A DNA stretch of 64,000 nt from NCBI RefSeq assembly GCF_000002425.4, contig NC_037253.1, positions 10,468,567-10,532,566 of the forward strand, read 5' to 3'. Both the position numbers and the translations under genes were made by a program. Positions 38,073-50,752 of this stretch are shown one piece after another; within the stretch, counting starts at the first letter, position 1, and each line of letters opens with the position of its first letter. The stretch is from Physcomitrium patens. Lineage: Eukaryota; Streptophyta; Bryopsida; Funariales; Funariaceae. The notes under the pieces are model-generated. The model was given only the letters and a program-made list of their open reading frames with translations. It searched no databases and had not been told where the DNA came from.

Positions 38073-39546
38073 ATGGAGAACGAAAATAGAAATTTTAAAA
38101 GATCTTTGGGAGGAGTTTCTGGTGGGGGTTCTTCTAAAGGACAAGGTATGCACATGGATCCGTCTATTGCTAGTTTGTTTCAAGCCTTCTCATTATCAAT
38201 GTAGCAAGAGCAAAGCAATGATCGAAAAGAAGCTTTGGCAACCAAAGCATTACAAGCAGTGGTCAATAAAATTGATCAATTTGACGGAAGGAATATTTCA
38301 AGGTATTTAAGATGTTATGTTCGTGAAATAGAATTAAATCGAATTTCTGAGAAGAAAATGGTTGAATTATTTGGACTTGCCACGATACCGGAGATAAGAG
38401 ACCATATTATATCGATTACGGATCGTTATGGGAATTCATGGGAGGTTTTTTTTACATGCATTGAAAGACAAATATTTCTTGGAAGATGCTCATCGCATTA
38501 CTAAGAAGCTGTTTCTAGAATGGATTGAACGGCCTAATAAGAATTTGCAAGCAATAGATCTACTAAGGGAATTTGAGAGGCAGTACTCTCAATTATCGAA
38601 AGTAGAAAAATTGACATTGGAGTTGAACAAAGTTGATCTATTTCTTCAAGCTGTTGATGGAGAATTGCAAGGAAAATTGGAACTCCTTCTTGAAGACAAA
38701 GAAGAAGATGAAGGATTGACAACAAAGTGGAAGAACGTTGAAGATGCAGTGGGATTGCTTGCAAAAAGAGAAAGAAGGAAGGATAGGAGCAATATTCCGA
38801 AAATAGTACAAGCACCCAAAGCTCCAGTACGTACAACACCACCAACAATGCCTACATTTCAACCTTCGACATCCTTATCAAAAAAAGCAGATATGGGGAT
38901 GGAAGAAATTATACGAGGAATGCGAGATCTTCAAATCAAATTGGCAAGACTTGAAGAGAATACTTCTACAAAGAATTTGAAGAATGTTTCAAAACAAGGA
39001 TATGTACAAAGATGCATTTGGTGTGATGACGCTTCACATACTAGGAAAGATTACAATGAATTTAATAATATGATACGACAAGGAATTATTTGCTGAAAAG
39101 ATGGAAAGATAGCATTAAAAGATAGGGAGGATCTTCTTTAAACCAATTTTGGCAAGGGAGGAATGAGAGCATTGGTTCAAGATTACTTAAAAGAGCATGA
39201 AACAACAGCACGAGAAAGTGCAAGTTATGGTGCTAGAGTAGATGATGACCTTGGTAGAAGTATGGAAATTAGTGAGTTTTGGGCTTCTGCCGTTTCTACA
39301 ATGGAAGAAGGGAAATTACCTCAAGAAGCGTTATTAAGGACTGCAGCTACAATATGAGGTGCAACAGGTTGGGAGGATCCTGTTGAATCTCTTTTAGTTC
39401 ATGCATATATTGCTAAGAGCCAACATGAAGCTTTGATGGAAGAAAAGAAACAAGGAAATTTTGATGATACGAGAAAAGGAAATTTTTCTAAGAGACAAAC
39501 TCGAGGAGACAAGGCTCGGGAGGCAACTTCACAAGAATTGCTGTAA
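38073..39546 (+). pseudogene. Gag of element A, broken
   Basis: Gag frame starting at ATG 38073 (MENENRNFKR). Breaks seen: TAG at 38202, a one-base frameshift at the T-run 38446-38453, then TGA at 39094, TAA at 39139, TGA at 39355 and TAA at 39544. The long helical Gag core (for example YVREIELNRISEKKMVELFG) is followed by a single zinc-knuckle-like motif near 39000-39060. That motif has C-x2-C-x4-H, but Tyr replaces the last Cys after Asp. Comparison with element C at the same place shows Trp where A has TGA 39094. The Gag role is assigned by position and knuckle; the core is otherwise family-specific. Confidence 0.7.
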
Positions 39547-39563
39547 AGGATACCTTAGCATCA

Positions 39564-40445
39564 TTGGAAGAAAAAACAAAGGAGACAAAAGATAAGGGCA
39601 AATCAATTGCTTATAAGCTACTTTCTGACATTGAAGTGGCAACAAATTTGAAAGGGGTGTTGGAAGGACATATATTAAACGCTAAGGTGGAATTCACATT
39701 GAAAGAAGTTTTGAGAATTGCAAAGAAGGAATTTCATGATGTTATCATTGACAGCATTAAGCGAAAGAGGCAATTAATGGGTGAAACTAGAATGAGTCAT
39801 CCTATTGATACAAGAATATATAAAGATGAAAAAGAGATTGATATTGGTTACAAGCAACCAACAAATGAAAAGAATGGATATAATCAACGAGTACGTTTCG
39901 AAGACTATAGTGAAAAAGAAATGAAAACTTTGAGCAATTATACTCAAAAGCATTAGGCAAGGGCAATTACTGAGGTATTGGTGAAAGTAGGAGATATAGA
40001 AGAACCAATTGTTGCTTTAGTTGACCATGGTTCTGAAATAAATCTTATGTCTAAAGATCTTTATAAGAAGCAAAAATGGCCAATTGATATGGAACATGGA
40101 TGGGCAATACGAGCAACCAATAACACACGGGGCGAATTATATGGAGCTTGTTCAGATGTCAAAATTTGGATTGGGGATGTTGTAACGGAGCAACATTTCT
40201 TTGTTCAAGATACAACGTCTTATCCGTTGATTTTAGGACAACCTTATATTACGGCAACACGGATGGAAACAAAAGTACTTGACGATGATTCTACTTGTGC
40301 AAGGGTACGTAGCGAAGATGGGAGGAAAGCTGTATAATTTATAACAGTACCTCCTAACCATGAACGGAATCGAGATAGGTTGAGGGAGAAACCATTGCCA
40401 AAGATTGTTGAAGGATTTAAGGATTTTGGAGAGGTACCACTGTAA
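39564..40445 (+). pseudogene. Retropepsin region of element A, broken
   Basis: An open frame broken by TAG at 39954, TAA at 40335 and TAA at 40443. The active-site block VALVDHGSEINLMSK has the catalytic triplet as DHG(S), codons at 40023-40037, where most retroelements have DSG or DTG. The flap-side block LILGQPYITATRMETKV follows. The same DHGS variant occurs in element C, so it is lineage-specific rather than a private mutation. Confidence 0.75.
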
Positions 40446-40522
40446 AGCGAGATTATGGAGGTACAAAAGAGGAGGTACTCTCGCGAGATGAAGGTACCTT
40501 TGATGCGAGTTTTATTGGTATA

Positions 40523-43500
40523 TTGGAGAATGGAAATATTATGTATAAGAAAGTTGATGATTTTAAAAGAAAAGAAAGAAAAAGATTATATAATATTGAA
40601 GGACAATTACGCAAGATAGGTACATTGCAAGATGATGAGAGGATTTTAGGTGTTTATGAAGAAAATGGATTGGAAGATTCATTGGAATTGATTACATCTA
40701 TTGGGTTAGGGGATAATGATAAGATTGTTGAGATTCATTCGAGAGAGGTTTATACCATGCTTGAATCTTTTCAAGCACCTGAAGTCACAGTAGAGACGAG
40801 ATATAAAACGGCAGATAAGAAGGTAAAGCCTGTTGTCGGACCATTACCAGAGGATTCTAAAGAACAAATGGGAGAAGCATCAAAAGAAACAAGTTTAAGA
40901 GATCCAATGAGTATTGGACATCAGTTTACTGAAGAGACTTTTGAAGAATTGAAGATTGGTTCTGATGGTTCTTTATTGCCGGAGGAAATTACTTGCTTCA
41001 AAAAGATGTTGGCTAAACAAGGTAGATCGTTTGCCTTCGAATCTCATGAAATTGGGTGTGTGGATCCAAATATTATAACACCTATGGTTATCTTCACTGT
41101 ACCGCATGTACCTTGGAATCTAAGACCGATTCCAGTACCGAGGGCACATTTACCTAAATTAGTGGAACTATTGAAAGAAAAGATAAAGATGAAAATATTG
41201 GAACCTTCATTTGCGCCGTATTCTAGTCAATGGTTTACGATACCTAAGAAGAATGGGTCACTACGGTTTATTCAAGATATGCAACCAGTGAATGTAGTAA
41301 CTGTCAAGAATGCAGGAATTGGACCTATTGTGGATGAATTTGCTGAGGCATTTGCTGGAAGGGTGATCTATTCAATGGGTGACTTGTATTCAGGTTATGA
41401 TCAATTTCAACTTGCCGAAGGAAGTAGAGATATGATGACGATGAGGACACCACTTGGATTGGTTAGAATGTGCACTCTTCCTCAAGGCGCGACCAACTCA
41501 GTTGCGCATATGATGAGTGGGATGAATAAGGTATTGAGAGATTTTATTTCGGAGAAAACTATGCCTTTTTTGGATGATGTTCCTATAAAAAGGTGCAGAG
41601 AAGGAGACAAAGATGAAACTTTAGATAAGAGGGGGTGTCACAAATATGTTATTGATTATGTACAAGATTGTGAAAAGATTTTAACTCGGCTTGGAGAAGT
41701 TCATCTTATATTATCGGGTATGAAGTCCGTATTTGGAGTATAAGAGGTTGTGATTGTTGGACATTTATGTAGATCTTATGGAAGAAAACTAGATCTGACT
41801 AAAGTTGATGCAATTGGAAGGATGAAAGAGGATTGTGATTCTTTAACAGAGGTTCACAGGTTTTTAGGTGCATGTATATTTTATCGAATCTGGATCCCTC
41901 ATTATGCTCACATAGCGGATCCAATATATGAACTGTTACGCAAGGGCTACCGATTTAAATGGGAAGAAAGGCATATTCAGGCAAGGCAAAGATTGAAGAA
42001 ACTATTGATGTCACCTCCAATATTGAGGAGGGTTGATTATAAGTGCAATAGACCAGTGATTCTTACTGTGGACGCTAGTCCAATTACCATTGGATGGGCT
42101 ATGGATTAAGATGATTCAAGTAGGAATAGATTTGCAGTTCGATTTGGAGCTAAAGTTTTAAGTATTCGTCAGCGTGCATATTCGCAAGTCAAAAGAGAAC
42201 TTTGGGGAGTTGTTTCAGCTATGAAAGCTGAAAAGGACTATTTGATTGGGGCAGTAGTAGTAATTGAAACAGATTGCTTGCCATTGCTTGGAATGATTAC
42301 TAACTGTTCAACGCCAGATATTACAATGTTGAGATGGATTGCTTATATTAAGTCACTAAATCCAGAATTTAAGCATGTTACTGGGAAGGACAATTTAGTA
42401 GCAGACATGTTATCTCGAGCAAGATACGAGAGGGAGGACGAAATGGTTGAAGATATTGATGACGTCGGATTGAAATTCTATTCAATATCAAATCTCAACA
42501 GAGAAGACAAGCTATTTCTTGAAGAATCTTATGAAAGAGAATTATTGGATATTGGTCATTACTTGAATACCTTGACTAAGCAGGGGAATTGGTCTACAGA
42601 AAAATTCAAACAAATAAGAAAAAAAGTATATGGATTTTTACTTCGAGATGGATTCTTATGGAAGAGACCGAAGAAAGGAATTGGGATGCCACAATGAGTG
42701 ATAGGCAAAAAGGAAGAAAAACTAAAATTATTAAAAGAATTTCATGATAGTTTATGGACAGGGCATAGAGGAATCTAGGCTACTTTTGCTAAACTCTATG
42801 AACGATATTGGTGGAAAAATATGTATCGAGATGTGCTCTCATTTGTAGAGTCATGTGAAATCTGTCAATTGTATTTTAATATCCGACATCAAGATGGTCT
42901 TCATCCTACGTATCCTCTAGCTATTCGTTTTAAATGGATTGTTGATTTGGTTATTATGCCAGTTGGGTTATGGCAGATGAAATATTTGGTCTTAGCTCGT
43001 GAAGATTTATCAAATCAAGTAGAAGGAAGAGCATTGAGGACAAAATCTAAAGAGGAGATTTGTAGGTTTTTGCTTGAAGATGTCATTTGCCGCTACGGAT
43101 GCATAGGAAAAATCACTGCAGATTGTGGAGAATTAAATGTAGAAGAAGCTTGTAAGTTCTTTGAAAGTTGTGGAGTTAAACTATCAGTGACTACTGCTTA
43201 TAATTCGGATGGGAATGGAAAAAGTGAACGTGGTCACCCACCGATTGTAAAAGCATTAGTTAAAGCTTATAATGGGAAAGTTAGAGAGTGGCCATGGCTT
43301 TTGTCATTTGCATTATGGGTTGATCAAACAACACATAGTTCGGTGACAGGATATATGCCAGTAGAACTTATGACAGGTCAAAAACCAATTATGTCGATTG
43401 AAGAAAGGATACTTACTTGGAGTATGCTACCATGGAAAGATGCTTTGACAAGAGAAGAACTTCTGGCTATTAGGATTCAACAATTGAAGCAAAGATCGGA

Positions 43501-43906
43501 AGATGTACAGATAGCATTAGAAAGGTTAAAAAGAACAAGGTTACAAAACAAGGCACGATTCGATAAGCAACATCAATTGAGACCTAAAGCAATTGAAGAA
43601 AGTGAATGGATATTTGTTTATGATAGTAGTGTGGACAACCAATATATCACTTTACGGAAGTTTTTAAAACATTGGTTTAGACCGTATGTGGTAACAACTG
43701 TTCATGATAATGCGACTTACTCATTGCAGGAGTTAGATGGCACAAGGTTAAAAATACCAATTGCAGGGAAGAGAGTGAAATTGTTTAAACAAAGAAATAC
43801 AGAAATAAATATAGAAGACCTTAATAAAGACATAGATATTCTGCAGTGGAAAGATGAAATTGATTTGGATAATAGAGACGGTGGAGATGGACTAGATGAA
43901 GATTAG
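40523..43906 (+). pseudogene. Pol of element A: RT, RNase H, integrase; four in-frame stops
   Basis: One reading frame runs without indels through 3.38 kb, broken only by TAA 41741, TAA 42107, TGA 42695 and TAG 42776. RT includes WFTIPKKNGSLRFIQDM, a short MRTPLGLVRM..LPQGATNSV block and an FLDD box (41567-41578) in place of the usual YxDD. RNase H shows VDASPITIGW and IETDCLPLLGM, then KDNLVADMLSRA. Integrase follows, with the HHCC finger near 42740-42865 (CEICQ) and DD-E core residues at WIVDLV, TADCGE and NGKSERGH. The C-terminus is acidic and has no chromodomain. All four stops could derive from CAA, CAG or CGA by C-to-T change. Confidence 0.85.
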
Positions 43907-43983
43907 GAGAACATATTATGAATCCAACGGCAACTAGGTTAATTGGTGCATATCGGAGGATACACAGGTTCAGAGGGAGTGGA

Positions 43984-45343
43984 TGTCGTGTTGTAACACA
44001 TCTATATGATGAAAATACAAATGAAGAAGATTTATTAATATTTAGTCACCTTGGGTGTTAGAAGCGGTGACCAATTCCAGTACAAATACTGAGAGGCCAG
44101 GTTCAGTCACCCCGTTACAGTCAACCGGGGCATATTCACCAGTAACGAAATGCTTCGTTCGATTCTAATAATGGGAGTCAGTAGATAGGAAAAAGATCAA
44201 TTGAACGATGGGTTAGCCTGGTTTGAAGAGCCAATTGGATCCAATTTCAAAAGACATCTAATTCAGGTCCTATTACAGGCTTCTTACCTAGTATGAGACC
44301 TGACTTGGCCGTGCAACCCAATGTGGTCCAATTATAGGGCTTCGATTCCTTTTCAGGTTGTTCCGTTCTTTGTGCCATTCCGAAAACATCCTTTCTGTAA
44401 AAGGATCTCTTAAAGGTGAAAATAGGGAGGTCGGCTATTCTAATTCGGGGAGTCCAAGGTGGAAGAATAGGATCTTCTTAGGGTTTAAGTGGAGGATAGG
44501 TTAAGAAATGAAAAGGACAGAATCAAGGTTTTAAGAGTCGGAGAGCTAGCTCCATGTTTCAAAAAGACAGAGAATTGGGGTTTTTTTTTCTTCATAGGAT
44601 TTTGGAAAGACTGAGGCATTCATTGCTAAAAGTTAGTATTATATTGGTGAACTAGATTTTTTTCCATAAGAGAAGAAAGGCTGGTACTCTTGATTGTTGA
44701 TGAAATGGGAGATATTTCTATGGTTGAAATTCAGAGTTGTCTAGAAAGTTGAGTATGCTGAATCCATGCGTCGTTGTGTTGATCTGATTGTACGGATAGA
44801 AGATATCTGCCAACAGTTTAAAGAGGTATTGAAAGTTGGAAAATTGGAGTTTGTTTAGGGTTTCTATGATAACTGGGACCTATTGACAGGAATAAGAGGA
44901 ATATCGACGAGCGACCAAGGGACATCGGTGCGGATTGTAGCATAGCCTCACAATCTGTAAGCGGGGTTGAACTGGAACTTCTTGAGCATTTGAAAGGGCT
45001 TGCAGAGACACTAGTGATAGATGTTTCTTAATAAGTCGGAAGGACAGATTGAGGATCACAGCTTGCCGAAGTTTACCATCTAAGATTAAGGTAATTAACG
45101 ATAAAGATAAAATAAAAAATATAAATAAAATAAAATAAAATAAAAATAACAAAAGAGATTGAAGTTATATAGGATCTCTAGGCATTTTATATTGGAATTA
45201 AGCTTTTACATTACAATTTGATATAGATTGTATTTGGATAGTGAAGAACCCGATAGACTGCTTGAGTACTAGTGAAATACCATACTACCTCCTACAGCTA
45301 GATGCTCGGCGCGTTCTCAAGCAAGATAGCACGTAATATGACA
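43984..45343 (+). repeat. 3' LTR of element A
   Basis: 1360 bases, same ends and landmarks as the 5' LTR. Followed directly by ACGTC, the presumed target-site copy, and then element D sequence. Confidence 0.88.
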
Positions 45344-45699
45344 ACGTCTACTACCATGGGAAAAGTAGCAATGTTCCAAAATGTTGTCCACTTCATATTC
45401 TTGTTAGTCATCAACTACAACTAGTGGCAGTGGTAGTTGGTGTCAATCCGGAAAAGGTTTTAGCTTGGTATGAAATTCTTTCAATTGCAAAATATGGAAG
45501 ATTGGATGGACTTAAATATTTGGTGGAAGCTTGAAGAGGTATGTGTTATCAGAAATTATTACAGAAATGCAGAAAGGTCTAAGCCGCTGAGATGATAGTT
45601 TACAGATTTGAATTGATGTAATAAGTGGCAAATTGGCATTGGAGAGTAATACATGATTATCCTCTTAGAAGATCTTGTTTTGTAAATGGTTACATGTAT

Positions 45700-48600
45700 A
45701 CTACTTCTATCAATTCTATGCAATAAAAAGAAGGTACTGTGTCTCTAGTAAGGCCCTTGAAAGCCGTTGCATAAATTCTTCTATTATTAAGTTGTTGATA
45801 TTGACAAAATGATAGAAAGTTGCTAGCGTAATTGGATGCTGATTGATATTAAGAAAAAATGGTAAATGATTGGTACTTACTTGAATATTATCATTGTAAG
45901 AAAACTTGAAGGATATCAAGTATTCATTTGAATCATTATGATGATCCACCATGAATGTTCTTAGCATATCTTTTAAGGTTCAATTTACATGCTTTGTTTG
46001 TCTATTTGTTTGGAGATAGAAGACTCTAGACATAGCAAGTCGTGTGTCTAATAGCTTAAATAAGGCTTGTCAAAAATTTCCTATGAAGCATGGATCCTAA
46101 TGTGAAATGATGACATGACGTAATCCATGGTAATAAAAGACAATGTCAAAGGAGACTCATGAAAATACTAAGGCATCAATATTCAAGCACATCACAACTA
46201 AGTGAAGTTGCTTCAAGAGTCGATCTACAAAGATTGTAACTATGGTATGATTATAAAGCATCTGGGACAAATATGTAATGATATCCATAGTCACATACTC
46301 TCAACATGTCGTAGGTAGCAAAATTGGCTACAATAGTCTAAGAGACGTTGCATTACATGCTTTATTAAGTTGATATGACTTACAAGAGCATACCAAAGCT
46401 TAAATATCATAATCCAAACCTGTCCAAAATTATGTCCTTGAGACTTGTTCTAAAATCTTCTCTTGTCAAGATGTCCAGATATTGGAATGTCATATCGTTC
46501 TTGAAGTATGCATATCCAAAGTATAACATTATGAGGTACATAAATCCGCTTCTTGAAATAGACTAAGCCATCATTAAAACTATAATATTGATATTATATA
46601 TTGTCCACCTTCATCCAATCACTAACCATCTTAAAATAAACATCTCAATGTATAGCTTCTTTCTATTTTGCCTCTTTGATTAGATTTAAAATGATACTAT
46701 TAATGGTAGCAATTTTTGTCTTCTTTCTTGATTTATTTTTCAAGTTTGGTCTATGCAATAGGTTGTTTGACACAATATGTTGTTGTCCTTGCTTGTACTC
46801 AAATTAGATATTAAAAAACTACAACTATTCTTCTAAACAATGATGTCATGATTTCATATTTTTCAGATGCAAGTCGTATAGCAAGGGTCGAAGGTCAGTC
46901 CGAATAACCACTAACTTTTTCAACAAATAGTGTTGCCATATCTTTTGTGTACAATTGTTAATTGCTCTTGATCACATACATAGTAATTATACTTTGCCTT
47001 TTTGAGCTTATATGATTCATATGCCACAAGTTGAAGGCTCTTATCAAAATCTTGTTGAAAGACTGCTCCAATAGCAAAGTCCAAAGCATCAATGTCAAGC
47101 GTACAAAGAATGTTGAGATCATACAGTGGCAATATTGGAGCAGTAATGAGTGCTTTCTTTAACCTATCAAAGATACTTTAGTGCTTAAATGGGGCACATT
47201 TTTCTAATAGATTTGTCATTGAAGCAGTAATGTATACAAATCAGTGAACAAAACAATGATAATATCTAGCAAGGCCTAAAAATGAGTGAACTTTAAAAAC
47301 ATCCTTAGAGGTTGTCTAATCTTCTATCATTTTCACCTTATCTTGCTCAATATGCATGCCTTTGAAGGATACTACATGCGCCAAAAATACGACTTTTGAC
47401 TTCTAAAGTTCATATTTTGATTGCTTGTAATAGAAGCAACTATCTTGTAATTAGGACAATACTTTTCATATGTGTTATTCATACTCTTTAGAGATTTTAT
47501 TATATATTAGGATATCATCAATGAAGACGACTACATACTTATTCAAAAGGTCCTAAAATAATCTATTCATGTGATCCATGAAAGAGGTTGGAGCATTAGT
47601 GAGGCCAAAAGATAAAATCAGCCATTCAAAATGACCATAATGGATACAAAATGCTATCTTTTCTACATCCTCTCTTGCAATAGGTGTCTGCCAATAGCCA
47701 CTCTAAAGGTCCAATTTTCTAAAGATGATCATATTTTAAAATTGATCAAAAAGATCATTGATGCATAGAAGTGGATATGCATTTTTAAGAGTCTTTTTAT
47801 TGAGGTCTCCATAGTCAATACAAAGGCAAAGTCCATCATCCTTATTAGGTAAAAAGAGTACAAGTGCTGCCTATGGTGATGTGCTTTCTTAAATGAGATA
47901 TTTCTCTAAAAATTTGTCTAAAGTCTTGTGCAGCTCTTGAAATTCTTTTGCTGCTAATTAATAAAGAGATTTGCTTGCTGATTTGGCTCCAATCAATAGT
48001 TTTATTAGAAAGGAGTTACCTCGATTAGAAGGCACACCACTATGTAAGTTGGTTGGAAAGACATCTCAATATTTTCATATGGATTGATTTGCTCATTTTA
48101 CTCTTTTAGCAATCTTTCCTACTATTAATGTAAGATTTGGAACCACCATATATATTGATTGCTTATGTGGTATTTGCTTCTTTATAAAGGTCGTCTTTAC
48201 CAATAAGTCTTTAGTTATAGATTATTTTTCCTCTTCATTCAATACAGATGTATAAAGAGTCACCTTGCATCTACCATCTTTGAATGAGATTATCCTTGCT
48301 ATCTAATCAACTTGCTTATTTTCCATCTCTAGCTATGGAATATTAAAGATAATATCATATCTTAGCTTTGTCACCTTAAACTTCTCTCTTAAGATGTAGG
48401 TGTCAATCAACCTCAAGGTTTCTTCTTTACATATTTTATTCAATATATTTTTTCAATCATCTATAAGATATATACTTCTTTCCTTGATTGTCTTAGTTTT
48501 AATTCCAAATTGATCAACAATTTCAATTGAAATGTAATTTTTCATAGAGCCACAATCTACAAGCACTCAATATAATTGTCCTTTTAGTAGTCCCATTAGA

Positions 48601-49080
48601 TGCACAACTCGAATTTTTTTATAATTATCTAAGATCATGCTATTTGTCTCTAAAAGATAGTAGCTATTCTTAGTACTTGCTTTCATTGCCTTTATTGACA
48701 AGCCTCATTTTTTTAGGCTCTCTCATTATCAACTTAGTGAATTTTGAGACTATGAACCTGCCTTATTTTGTTAGTGCTTAAATTTTGATATTTTGAATAA
48801 CCTCTGATTTGACGGCCACACTCTTGATAATAGAAATACAATCCCTTTTGCATCAATATTTGTCATCTTTGTAGTGTCAATAATCCTTATAAGGCATCTA
48901 TTTCTATTGGTATTGGTTGTTGTGCCATAGTATTAGATTGTGGAATAGGACTTTGTGTTATAGGTTGTGTTCCATGATTTCTAAAATCTATAGCATCAAT
49001 CTTCTCTACAATCCAAATTGCTTCTTCAAATATTTGTAGATCCCTTAATTCCACTTCTTGCTAGACTACAGGTTTGAAAC
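45700..49080 (-). pseudogene. Gag-Pol remnants of element D
   Basis: Read on the minus strand from 49080 leftward. A degraded zinc knuckle lies near 48800-48840. A retropepsin-like LVDCGS block lies near 48550-48580. RT near 47500-47680 shows YGHFEW, FGLTNAPTSFM and an FIDD box. RNase H lies near 46920-47132 (LDIDALDFAIGAVFQQD). The integrase end lies near 45716-46060 (a HxQTxxQTxxVN-type block, then FMVDHHNDSNEYL). Stops and frameshifts are scattered throughout. The Pol order places it in Ty3/gypsy. Any chromodomain would lie toward 45344 and was not seen. Confidence 0.75.
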
Positions 49081-49129
49081 ACTACCAAAAAACAATCTAA
49101 AACTTACTTTGATATTAATGAAATAGCAC

Positions 49130-49626
49130 TGATCTATGTCAAGTGTCCAAGATCTTTCTAATCCACAACAATATAAAATCTCATCACAAGATAGGACAAA
49201 CTGGATTAGAACAAATTAAACAGAATTAAACAGAATGGAACATAGAAGACAAAACTGTGCAACCGGAACTAAAATACAACAAAACAAAATAGAAAGATAC
49301 AAAATGTAGTAGTATTAAGAAAAAGGGTCTAAAGCCATACCTGACTAGATGCCCCAAAAAGCCCTAGCCAGTTCTATTTATATTTTATTCTACCACCTTG
49401 GACTTTCTAGAATATTCTTAGATGATAGACCCCACTTAGATAATTGCCTTAAACTCCTTCTAAAAGGTTCTATAGTAGGCTCCACCTAAGTAATTGCACT
49501 AAACTCTATCTAAAATATTCCACAATGGGTCATACTTGATTCATTAATTTAATTCCAATTCTAGAAACTTCCATAGTTCTAACTATTTATTTCTATGTAC
49601 AAATATCTTATCTATATCCTATTATA
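49130..49626 (-). repeat. 5' LTR of element D
   Basis: 497 bases matching 35985-36483. Its plus-strand left edge is TGATCTATGTCAAG, adjoining the internal region, and its right edge is near CCTATTATA. Confidence 0.7.
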
Positions 49627-50509
49627 TTAAGTGTAGAATCTTTATTCAAAGAAAATTAATATAATACTGTATAAATTAAATATCAACATCTTATTATTAG
49701 AACTAATAATAATTTAAAAAAATAATTTCTAAATTTTGATATAATCAAAATATTTTCTACTTAAAATTTATATAATTATATTTTTAGTTTTAAATATATA
49801 TAATAAATTTATAAAATAATATTTATTTATATAATCTAAAAATAATTTTTAAATAATTTTTTTAAATAATGAAGAGTCAAAGGCTAATTTTTATCTTATA
49901 ATTTAAAGATGTAATTGCTTTAGTTTTAAATAAATAGTTAAATTTTAATTATACAAGGAATTGAATTTTTTTAGTTAAAAGAAAAAAATATTTAAATAAA
50001 GCATCTAATAAGCCTTGTTGTGTTTTAAGATAACATGAAATAATAAATATAAAATTAAAAAATACCATGCTCTAATAGATTTAAAGATAATTTAAGATAC
50101 TTATTAATATAAGTTGATACTATATTAGAATTAGTATTAAAATGATTACACTAATTTTAAAATAAAACTTTAATAATGAAAAATTATTAAACATATAATT
50201 AGAATTATGATAAATATTAATTTTAAATCTTTATTATATTATATTTTATCTTTATAAATTAATTATATAAATAAAACAAAAACTTGAAAAAATATTTTAA
50301 TAAATATTTGATAGTAATTAATATGTTCTAAAATCTATTAAATATATAATATAAACTTAAATTTAGTTTTATTTATTATAATTTGCACATTCTTTTAATC
50401 TAATTTTACATTCTCATTTGAATAAGTTCATCAAAATTTTCAAGTACTTAATATGGTCAATTTTTTAAGTTTCTTTCTCTCTCTTTCAATCTCTTTTTCT
50501 ATATATATG
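49627..50509. other. AT-rich spacer between elements D and C
   Basis: Extremely AT-rich, low-complexity DNA with no open frame of note and no recognisable retroelement domain. Ends with a TCTC-rich stretch before the antisense LTR fragment. Confidence 0.7.
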
Positions 50510-50752
50510 TGTCAAGAATATGAATTGGAAGAAGATGCATAAACTTAGAAAATCTATGTTAAAAAAAATAACAAAATAGTGATAAAGTAGTATGTATATT
50601 AAAAAGAAATTGAAATGGCTATTACTAAAAGACAAGGAAATTAGAGACTCTTAAATCTAAATTAGAAGCAAGATAAATATTTACAAGAGTGAAGAGAACT
50701 TCACTCTTACTTCTATATATATACTATATAACTAGGAACTATATTGTTATAT
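50510..50752 (-). mobile_element. Antisense family-B LTR fragment truncated by element C
   Basis: About 243 bases of the 3' half of a family-B LTR in reverse complement. Landmarks are TGTCAAGAATATG at the edge, AATGGCTATTACTAAAAGACAAG, ACAAGAGTGAAGAGAACTTCACTCTTA and AACTAGGAACTA. Homology stops where the element C LTR begins, so C appears to have inserted into it. The missing half would lie beyond the right end of the window. Confidence 0.65.

Larger units (their letters stand above)
36642..45343 (+). mobile_element. Full-length Ty3/gypsy element A (8702 bp), decayed
   Basis: Two LTRs of 1360 bp each (36642-38001 and 43984-45343) begin TGTCGTGTTGTAACAC and end TACGACA or TATGACA. Next to the LTRs are a candidate primer-binding site (38006-38021) and a purine tract (AGAGGGAGTGGA just before 43984). 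Internal coding order is Gag, protease, RT, RNase H, integrase, with no chromodomain. ACGT flanks both ends (36638-36641 and 45344-45347) as a likely 4-bp target duplication. It lies within element D. In the first ~205 LTR bases I count about a dozen differences, nearly all transitions, so it is not recent. Stops and frameshifts make it inactive. Confidence 0.88.
35985..49626 (-). mobile_element. Ty3/gypsy element D, split by element A
   Basis: A minus-strand element whose 5' LTR is 49130-49626 and 3' LTR is 35985-36483. The two LTRs are alignable along their length, with the same orientation and landmarks. Its coding remnants lie at 45700-49080 in Gag, protease, RT, RNase H, integrase order on the minus strand. 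Element A (36642-45343) interrupts the 3' part. Beside the 5' LTR, complement sequence AATATCAAAG at 49107-49116 could be a worn primer-binding site of the initiator-Met type. A purine-rich stretch (GGAAGAAGATTAAT on the minus strand) precedes the 3' LTR. Numerous stops show that it is inactive, and no clear target duplication was found. Confidence 0.75.
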
